Assembly: GCA_014383215.1 (NCBI GenBank)
Contig: JACNIG010000447.1
Span: 1-39,819 of the forward strand
Length of the DNA: 39,819 nucleotides
Direction of reading: 5' to 3'
Origin: Candidatus Desulfatibia vada
GTDB lineage: Bacteria > Desulfobacterota > Desulfobacteria > Desulfobacterales > UBA11574
Shown: one piece after another, positions 27,230 to 32,689 of the stretch
Position numbering within the stretch: the first letter of the stretch is position 1
Layout: every line of letters starts with the position of its first letter
The notes under the pieces: generated by a model
Told to the model about the DNA's origin: nothing
Seen by the model: only the letters and a program-made list of their open reading frames with translations
Database searches by the model: none
Position numbers and translations under genes: made by a program

Positions 27230-28155
27230 TCTTTTACATTCTGGAGGTAGTGTTCTGCTGAAAATGCAGCGATGGCGGCATCGCCAACAGCAGTTGCAAT
27301 CTGACGCAAGGGAGTGCTCCTCACATCACCGGCGGCGTATACCCCCGCCACCGAAGTCTGCATGTTCGCATCGACTATAATAAAACCGTATTGATCCAGT
27401 TCGACAAGCTCAGGCAAAAATTCCAAATTGGGAAGGATGCCTACCCAAATAAAACATCCGGCTACGGCAATCTCTTTGGTATCACCGGTCTTTAAATTTT
27501 GAACCGAAATTTTTTCAACGTCGGTTAAACCCTGAATGCCGGTTAATACAGAGTCCCATAAAAATTCGATTTTTTCGTTGGCCAGTGCCCGTTCCTGAAG
27601 AATCGCTTCGGCCCTAAGCTGATCCCTGCGGTGAATCAGATAGACCTTTTTGGCAAATTTTGTCAAAAAAAGACTTTCCTGTACAGCCGTATCTCCCCCT
27701 CCGACTGCAGCAACAACACTATCCTTGAAAAAAGGTCCGTCACAGGTTGCACAGGCAGATACACCCTTACCGTAAAAAGTATCTTCACCCGGCACACCCA
27801 GTTTTTTAGGAGATGCCCCGGAAGCGATAATGATCGCATGGGTTGTGATCACCCTGTCGCTGAGAGTGATCTTTTTGATCGGTTCGGATAAATCCATGGA
27901 AACGACCGCGTTCGTTTCTATATTCAGATCAAATTTTTGGACCTGTGCGGTCATCTTCTGTACCAGATCAGGACCTGAAATTCCTTCAGGAAAGCCGGGA
28001 TAATTTTCGACCCAGTCGGTTGTAACAACCTGCCCGCCGGGCACGATTTTTTCAATCAGAATCACATTTAAACGGGCACGGGCTGCATAAAGACCAGCGG
28101 TGAGCCCGGCAGGGCCACCGCCGACAATTACAAGATCGTAGTCAACATTTTTCAT
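27226..28155 (-). CDS. trxB: Thioredoxin reductase
   Basis: A flavoprotein of about 309 residues that reduces thioredoxin with NADPH. The FAD-binding motif GGGPAG is near residues 12-17, the redox pair is C135/C138 in 'SACATCDGPFF', and the nucleotide fold has 'GGGDTAVQESLFL' followed by 'LIHRRDQLRA', whose HRR fits NADPH. The C-terminal 'GVYAAGDVRSTPLRQIATAVGDAAIAA' is typical. The ATG at 28155 is used, ten bases after AGAGG; a TTG two codons upstream is an alternative. It sits between trxA and bamD. Confidence 0.96.
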   Translation of the reverse strand: MKNVDYDLVIVGGGPAGLTAGLYAARARLNVILIEKIVPGGQVVTTDWVENYPGFPEGISGPDLVQKMTAQVQKFDLNIETNAVVSMDLSEPIKKITLSDRVITTHAIIIASGASPKKLGVPGEDTFYGKGVSACATCDGPFFKDSVVAAVGGGDTAVQESLFLTKFAKKVYLIHRRDQLRAEAILQERALANEKIEFLWDSVLTGIQGLTDVEKISVQNLKTGDTKEIAVAGCFIWVGILPNLEFLPELVELDQYGFIIVDANMQTSVAGVYAAGDVRSTPLRQIATAVGDAAIAAFSAEHYLQNVKE

Positions 28156-28168
28156 TGCCAAAAGGCCT

Positions 28169-28492
28169 CTATACTTTGTTTAACATTTCCTCGAGTTTTG
28201 ATTTGGCAACTATGCCGATAACCTTATCGATAATCTCTCCGCCATCAAATAAAATGAGGGTGGGAATGGATTTAATCCCGAATTTTCCAGGTGAAACCGG
28301 ATTATCATCAACATTGCATTTGGCAAATTTGATTTTATCGCCAAAGGTACCGGCAAGCTCTTCAACAACGGGAGCGATGGCCCGGCAGGGGCCACACCAC
28401 GGAGCCCAGAAATCGACCAAGACCGGTTTCTCAGACTGCAACACTTCGGCCTCAAAATTGCTGTCTTCAATTTCCAAAACACCTTCTGCCAT
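28169..28492 (-). CDS. trxA: Thioredoxin
   Basis: A 107-residue thioredoxin that donates electrons to ribonucleotide reductase and other targets. The active site is C33-G-P-C36 in 'LVDFWAPWCGPCRAIAPV', with 'KCNVDDNP' and 'GIKSIPTLILFDGGE' (cis-proline loop) following. The ATG is preceded by AAAGGA at about eight bases. It is first in the trxA-trxB-bamD set; seven to thirteen bases separate it from trxB. Confidence 0.97.
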   Translation of the reverse strand: MAEGVLEIEDSNFEAEVLQSEKPVLVDFWAPWCGPCRAIAPVVEELAGTFGDKIKFAKCNVDDNPVSPGKFGIKSIPTLILFDGGEIIDKVIGIVAKSKLEEMLNKV

Positions 28493-28512
28493 AATATTAA
28501 TCCTTTCTCAAA

Positions 28513-28640
28513 ATAAAATCGTTTTAACGATTTCATGAAACGCGGCTACGCCGCTTAAAAATTGAATTCATCCCTCCCTGCTCTGCTACGGCGAAATCTA
28601 CGTTGCGTTCCGAGAAACAGCGGAGGATTCAAATTTAAAA
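28513..28640. repeat. Cluster of small palindromes upstream of trxA
   Basis: Three stem-loops stand side by side. AAATCG-TTTTAA-CGATTT (about 28515-28534) resembles the ATAAAATCG palindromes at 20077 and 37586. GCGGC-TAC-GCCGC lies at about 28551-28563. A longer hairpin from TTGAATTCATCCCTCCCTGC (28562) to AACAGCGGAGGATTCAA (about 28616-28632) has a 3' half similar to the hairpin after trpB2. The trxA promoter must lie within or upstream of this cluster. The last hairpin touches the end of the small gene at 28635. Confidence 0.55.
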
Positions 28641-28817
28641 TAAAACCGCAATATAGTAATATGGATCAGCATTGTCAACCTTGGAACTGTTTGAAAAATG
28701 GTAACGTTTGTCTCTCCCACCGCATATAAAGTCATAAATTTCGCCCGGATCGATATCATAATCCCACATTATTTTTTTAAGGATCATATGTGCTTCATTT
28801 TTATCACTTTTATTCAT
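28635..28817 (-). CDS. Small hypothetical protein, possibly truncated
   Basis: A 60-residue frame that looks coding up to about residue 40: 'KKIMWDYDIDPGEIYDFICG', then 'GRDKRYHF'. This W-DYDI-P-E-hydrophobic pattern is familiar to me from short Desulfobacterota proteins that often precede nucleotidyltransferase-type genes, though I cannot name a family. The last 20 residues run into the palindrome cluster and look non-native, so the gene may have been cut by insertion of a hairpin element. The ribosome binding site is poor. It could be a relic. Confidence 0.4.
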   Translation of the reverse strand: MNKSDKNEAHMILKKIMWDYDIDPGEIYDFICGGRDKRYHFSNSSKVDNADPYYYIAVLF

Positions 28818-28977
28818 TTTTAGTCTTTTCTGTCGAATTTATAATTCCCAAAACATTATGTATTTGATATCAATCTAAAGTACAAGCAAAACTTATGGGC
28901 TTCGACCCAATTGGAACAACGGATTTAATGGAAATTGGCGGATTTGTAAAATTAGCAATTCGTCTCTAAATTGCAAT

Positions 28978-29006
28978 TTGATTTTCTCGCTTTGGCGGGA
29001 TAATAA
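28978..29006 (+). promoter_or_regulatory. Candidate purN promoter
   Basis: TTGATT (28978-28983) and TAATAA (29001-29006), spaced by 17 bases, lie about 35 bases before the purN start. The match to consensus is moderate and nothing else supports it. Confidence 0.3.
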
Positions 29007-29040
29007 TTTTAAGACGCTTGACATATTAGGGAGCCATGCT

Positions 29041-29850
29041 ATGGACCGTAAAATTCGTATTGGGGCGCTGATATCAGGGGGCGGCAGCAACCTTCAGGCC
29101 ATCATGGACGCCTGCGAGGAAGGAATGATCAGCGGTGAAATAGTCTTTGTGGGTGCGGATAATCCGGCTGCAGGCGGTCTTGAAAAAGTACGCAGCAGAG
29201 GAATACCAACATTTGTAGTCGATTACGTATCAATCATAAAACAGTTCAAAAAGGGACAGGGCAAGGCCGTGCTGCCTGAGGATTTCGATCTTGACGACGT
29301 CCTGGCAAAGCAATCTCTGTTCGCGGCGGATTCCGATCCCGAAAAAGTCAGAAACTTCATAATGACCCGGGCGGTGGCTGAAGCTAAATTACTTGAAGCG
29401 ATGGAGCCTCACCCCTTCGACTTGCTGGTGCTGGCAGGCTTTATGAGAAATCTAACACCGTATTTTATCGACCGGATAAATACGGTCCCCGGCAGTCTCC
29501 GCATCATGAACATCCATCCGGCGCTGTTGCCCGCATTTCCCGGAATTGACGGTTATGGGGATACTTTCAGGTACGGCTGCAAGATCGGGGGGTGTACGGT
29601 ACACTTTGTCGATTACGGTGAAGATTCCGGCCCGATTATCGGTCAAAAGGCTTATGAAATAACTGCAGATGATACCATCGAAACCATTCGCGCAAAGGGC
29701 CTCAAGCTGGAGTGGTCCCTATATCCGGATTGTGTGCGGCTGTTTGCCGAAGGCCGTCTGCAAACGGTTCGGATGACCTATCCGTTAAAAAGCGGCAAAA
29801 CCTACGAAGGGACCGTGGTGAAAATAACCCCGCCGCCAGAAACCTTTTAA
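29041..29850 (+). CDS. purN: Phosphoribosylglycinamide formyltransferase-like protein (PurN) with an insertion
   Basis: A 269-residue formyltransferase-fold protein expected to transfer formyl from 10-formyltetrahydrofolate to GAR in purine synthesis. Catalytic residues align: N158 and H160 in 'MNIHPALLPAFPG' and D195 in 'DYGEDSGPII'; the phosphate loop is 'GALISGGGSNLQAI'. It is about 55 residues longer than E. coli PurN. About 40 of these lie between 'GIPTFVVDY' (about 55-62) and 'FDLLVLAGFM' (about 126-135), in a helical charged stretch. The start is ATG 29041, seven bases after GGGAG; an upstream extension is open but unsupported. Whether the insertion changes the substrate is unknown. 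Confidence 0.88.
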   Translation: MDRKIRIGALISGGGSNLQAIMDACEEGMISGEIVFVGADNPAAGGLEKVRSRGIPTFVVDYVSIIKQFKKGQGKAVLPEDFDLDDVLAKQSLFAADSDPEKVRNFIMTRAVAEAKLLEAMEPHPFDLLVLAGFMRNLTPYFIDRINTVPGSLRIMNIHPALLPAFPGIDGYGDTFRYGCKIGGCTVHFVDYGEDSGPIIGQKAYEITADDTIETIRAKGLKLEWSLYPDCVRLFAEGRLQTVRMTYPLKSGKTYEGTVVKITPPPETF

Positions 29851-30232
29851 GCCTTCCAGCTTTTCCATAAATCAGAATAAATCTGACACATTTTTTTCAA
29901 TTAACGGTCGTTCTGTGTGACGGTTGTAACCATGATGGCCGCTATCTACTAGATTTTTTTGGTGCTCCCCAAGATACGATACAATCGCATTCTTGTATGA
30001 TTTACGATTTTCTTGTGTGTTTTGTGTAAAGCTGATACCCATTCCCCGGGTAACGATTTTATCATCAGGGACGTTGCTATTGGACCAGACTACCTCGGGT
30101 ATGTTCCCGTCTTTCTTGAGGACCTTATTGTTTTTTATCGGTCTATCTGTAAAAAACTTAAGTCAAAAAAGATTAAAGTTTTTATTGATACGGTCGATAA
30201 GAAATTAAACATACAACAGATTTGATTTGCTG
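29851..30232 (+). other. Intergenic region before the riboswitch, no firm gene
   Basis: A frame ending at 30225 reads plausibly in its last part ('YVPVFLEDLIVFYRSICKKL', then 'KIKVFIDTVDKKL') but has no good start or ribosome binding site. I do not recognise it. It may be the tail of a decayed gene. No clear promoter for the riboswitch was found; TTGATA at 30185-30190 is the best -35-like sequence. Confidence 0.3.
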
Positions 30233-30313
30233 AAGGGCAAACCTTCCGAAAGGTAGGGGCGCAAAGCTTCCGGTCTAAGTCCGTTTCAAGCGGATAAGAT
30301 AGCGGGGTTGCTA
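30233..30313 (+). promoter_or_regulatory. Cyclic di-GMP-I riboswitch aptamer (GEMM-I)
   Basis: The sequence follows the GEMM-I consensus closely. It has the core AGGGCAAACC (30234-30243), then P2 as CCTTCC-GAAA-GGTAGG with a GNRA tetraloop. GGCGCAAAGC comes next, then the CTTCCGGTCTAAG tetraloop receptor, P3 as TCCG...CGGA, and the closing AGCGGGGTTGC (30301-30311). Compared with the Vibrio Vc2 aptamer, the ligand-contacting position in AGGGC is G, which predicts c-di-GMP rather than the A seen in cyclic AMP-GMP sensors. GCGGGGTTGCTA (30302-30313) can pair with TAGCAACCCGC (30325-30335) as an antiterminator that excludes the terminator downstream, so ligand binding should turn transcription off. 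The next gene in the same direction is over 2.3 kb away. Confidence 0.92.
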
Positions 30314-30330
30314 AGCCAAGGAAATAGCAA

Positions 30331-30361
30331 CCCGCTTCTCTTCTCGGAGGCGGGTTTTTTT
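30331..30361 (+). terminator. Riboswitch-controlled terminator
   Basis: CCCGCTTC and GGAGGCGGG form an eight- to nine-base-pair stem with a short loop, followed by seven T residues (30355-30361). Its left arm, CCCGC, is shared with the antiterminator that uses the 3' end of the aptamer. It lies only 24 bases from the stop codon of the oppositely oriented traB-like gene. In the reverse direction there is no T-run, so it is not built to end that gene. Confidence 0.88.
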
Positions 30362-30384
30362 ATTTAAATTTTCATATGCAAAAG

Positions 30385-31548
30385 TTAGAGGACTTTCACC
30401 ATTAAAGGTATCGCCACAAACGTCCCTATGGAACTGCCCAGATTGGTAAATACCACTACCAGCAGGATGCGGGTTACCTTGTTTTTCCAAAAGCCCCTGA
30501 TGGAAAGAATGTCCTCCGACAGGTTTTCAAAATCCCTTACCTTGGGTTTGCGGGAAAAGGCTTCCACCAGCCCGGAAACCCAGCCGGCCGCAATCATGGG
30601 GTTCAGAGAAGTTAAAGGAGCCGCCAGAATCGAAGAAAGGATTGTCAGAGGGTGAGCCAGGGCGATGACGGCACCCAGGCCGGCCAGAATACCATTGGCC
30701 AGAATCCACCATACGATCATATCCTTGCCTGCGTGGGAACCGCCCTTATAAAAGCCCGCAACAATCAGTATTATTATGGCCACAGGGATCATCCATTTAA
30801 AAACAACCGATGCTTTTCCTTTGGGCGGAATTTGCTTGAGGGCCTCAAAATCTATGTCTTTGTTCCAGTTGTTCTTGATACCGGGCACATGACCGGCACC
30901 GACGACCGCAACGATTTTTTTGCCGGGAGCCGTGCGGATTCTGTGGGTCAAATACAGGTCTCTTTCATCGATCAGGATATCTTTTAAGACCGGCAGTGAT
31001 TTGCCGACATCGGCGAGCAGAGACTGGAGCACATCTTCTTGCTTCATCTTCTCAATATCTTCTTCGCTGATATCTTCAATTTGTCCAAGCGACAAAAGGA
31101 ATTGAAACAAAAGTTTGAGTTTGCTCCACAGTCCCATAACGCGCCAGGTCTTCAGCAGAGTGATACGGATATCCCGGTCGGCAAGGTGTATGGACGCGCC
31201 AACAGCCTGGCCGGCTTCAATGGACTTTATCATCTCCTCGCCGGGTTTGATGTCAAATTTTTTGGCTATCCGTTTCTGAAGTGATGCCAGCAGGAGATTC
31301 GAAAGCAAAAGGAAGGATTTTTTCTCCTTGATAACTTTGACGATATCCATCTCCCGCCAAAGCTCTTTCTGACTGATAGTCTGATACCTGGATTCGCACA
31401 GTTCAACGCAGACTGTGTCCGGTTTTTCTGTTTCGATAACCTGGACCGCCAGCCGGGCACTTTCACTGGAGACGTGGGCGGTCCCTACGAGAATGACCTC
31501 TTTGTCTTCAAATACTAAACGATCTATGTTATTGGTGTTGTTAATCAT
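30385..31548 (-). CDS. TraB/PrgY/GumN-family membrane protein
   Basis: A 387-residue protein with the TraB fold: 'VILVGTAHVSSESARLAVQV' at the N-terminus, 'TVCVELCESRYQ', and 'IVAVVGAGHVPGIKNNW' near 215-230. The C-terminal third has several membrane segments ('WMIPVAIIILIVAGFY', 'WILANGILAGLGAVIALAHP', 'ILLVVVFTNLGSSIGTFVAI'). Bacterial and archaeal members are poorly characterised; Enterococcus TraB/PrgY blocks a pheromone peptide, and the conserved GxxH motifs suggest a metal-dependent hydrolase. The ATG at 31548 lacks a clear ribosome binding site. It follows the NorQ-like ATPase by about 90 bases on the same strand. A riboswitch on the other strand points into its 3' end. Confidence 0.85.
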   Translation of the reverse strand: MINNTNNIDRLVFEDKEVILVGTAHVSSESARLAVQVIETEKPDTVCVELCESRYQTISQKELWREMDIVKVIKEKKSFLLLSNLLLASLQKRIAKKFDIKPGEEMIKSIEAGQAVGASIHLADRDIRITLLKTWRVMGLWSKLKLLFQFLLSLGQIEDISEEDIEKMKQEDVLQSLLADVGKSLPVLKDILIDERDLYLTHRIRTAPGKKIVAVVGAGHVPGIKNNWNKDIDFEALKQIPPKGKASVVFKWMIPVAIIILIVAGFYKGGSHAGKDMIVWWILANGILAGLGAVIALAHPLTILSSILAAPLTSLNPMIAAGWVSGLVEAFSRKPKVRDFENLSEDILSIRGFWKNKVTRILLVVVFTNLGSSIGTFVAIPLMVKVL

Positions 31549-31642
31549 CAAAATTCGTTATATAATTCCAATTCGAGTTACGGGTTTTTAGCGATAGATA
31601 ACCATAACTATCACATTGGCCATGTCAATACAAAAGGAAAGA

Positions 31643-32461
31643 TTAGAATATGTCTTCGATCAAATCGCTGAGCGTCTCTTGCAGGCGGGCATCATCGGTC
31701 AGCGGCAGGCATATGGCCGAGCGGCAAGCCCGGTGGACCGGAATGCCTCGCCGGATCATCTGGGCGGCATAAATCAAAAGGCGCGTGCTGGCTCCTTCGG
31801 TCAGGCCGTGTTCACGAATGTTGCGGATTTTAGCAGCCAGAGACACCAACTTTAAAGCGCTTTGGGAGTCGATATTCCCTTCATGGGCGACGATCTCGGC
31901 TTCTTTTTCAGCTGCGGGATAATCGAATTGGATGGAAACAAACCGCTGGCGCGTGCTCTGCTTGAGATCTTTTAATACGGATTGATATCCGGGGTTATAG
32001 GATATCACTACCATGAAATCGGGATGGGCCGGGATGATCTCGCCTTTTTTGTCGATGGATAGAGTCCGGCGCATATCGGTCAAGGGGTGGATCACCACGG
32101 TGGTATCCTTGCGGGCTTCCACAATCTCGTCCATATAACAGATGGCGCCCATCCGCACGGCCCTCGTCAAGGGGCCGTCCACCCATATGGTTTCATCCTT
32201 TTTCAAAAGGTAACGTCCCAGCAGATCGGATGCAAACAGGTCTTCATGGCAGGCCACCGTGATCAGGGGACGCGTTAACCGATAAGACATGTATTCGACA
32301 AAGCGGGTCTTGCCGCAGCCGGTCGGCCCTTTGAGCATCACCGGCAGCCTGGCGTCATAGGCGGCCTCAAACAGGCTGATTTCGTCACCGGCAGACAGAT
32401 AATACGGTTCTTTTTCTATGAAATAGCTACTGGTACCGGGTTGTTTTTTTTCAATGGTCAT
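31643..32461 (-). CDS. AAA+ ATPase of the NorQ/CbbQ/GvpN (MoxR-like) family
   Basis: A 272-residue ATPase of the type that activates or remodels metalloenzymes together with a VWA partner (NorQ-NorD, CbbQ-CbbO). Walker A is GPTGCGKT (45-52), Walker B '[16 protein letters not shown]' (about 107-122), sensor 1 is '[13 protein letters not shown]' and the arginine-finger region '[15 protein letters not shown]'. The C-terminal lid includes '[18 protein letters not shown]'. The gene faces away from a NorD/CbbO-like gene, although such pairs are usually codirectional. No nitric oxide reductase or RuBisCO gene is in the window, so its client is unknown. Confidence 0.93.
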   Translation of the reverse strand: MTIEKKQPGTSSYFIEKEPYYLSAGDEISLFEAAYDARLPVMLKGPTGCGKTRFVEYMSYRLTRPLITVACHEDLFASDLLGRYLLKKDETIWVDGPLTRAVRMGAICYMDEIVEARKDTTVVIHPLTDMRRTLSIDKKGEIIPAHPDFMVVISYNPGYQSVLKDLKQSTRQRFVSIQFDYPAAEKEAEIVAHEGNIDSQSALKLVSLAAKIRNIREHGLTEGASTRLLIYAAQMIRRGIPVHRACRSAICLPLTDDARLQETLSDLIEDIF

Positions 32462-32583
32462 TGGTCACTCTTTTCAATAATAACTGCTTCATTGATATAG
32501 TTTGGCTTTAACTTTATCAAGAAAATTATCATAGGCGCTTTTTTTTGCTAACGCCGGTGGTTACGTTCTAAGGCCTTTTCCTT

Positions 32584-32676
32584 TTGACATCATTACGTTT
32601 TTATCGTAACTATCTTAAAATGAAATAGATCTAAATTTTCCTATAAAGAATCCCCCCTCTCTCCCCTTGAGGGGAG
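32584..32676 (+). promoter_or_regulatory. Upstream region of the VWA gene: -35 box, small operator-like palindrome and leader hairpin
   Basis: TTGACA (32584-32589) is followed by the inverted repeat TTACG...CGTAA (32593-32609) and a weak -10-like TAACTA at a 17-base spacing. Nearer the gene, CTCCCC-TTGA-GGGGAG (32661-32676) forms a perfect six-base-pair hairpin. Its 3' arm is the only Shine-Dalgarno-like sequence before the ATG at 32690, 13 bases away. Hidden in the stem it could dampen translation. The promoter call is weak. Confidence 0.35.
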
Positions 32677-32689
32677 AAAACTTAGTATT

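Noticed and set aside
30013-30225. Small gene just before the riboswitch
   Set aside because: Part of it reads like protein, but it has no start signal or known family and it ends where the riboswitch leader begins; noted only as a possible decayed tail.
30428-30655. Plus-strand open frame downstream of the riboswitch as its regulated gene
   Set aside because: It is antisense to the membrane-domain codons of the traB-like gene and has no ribosome binding site.
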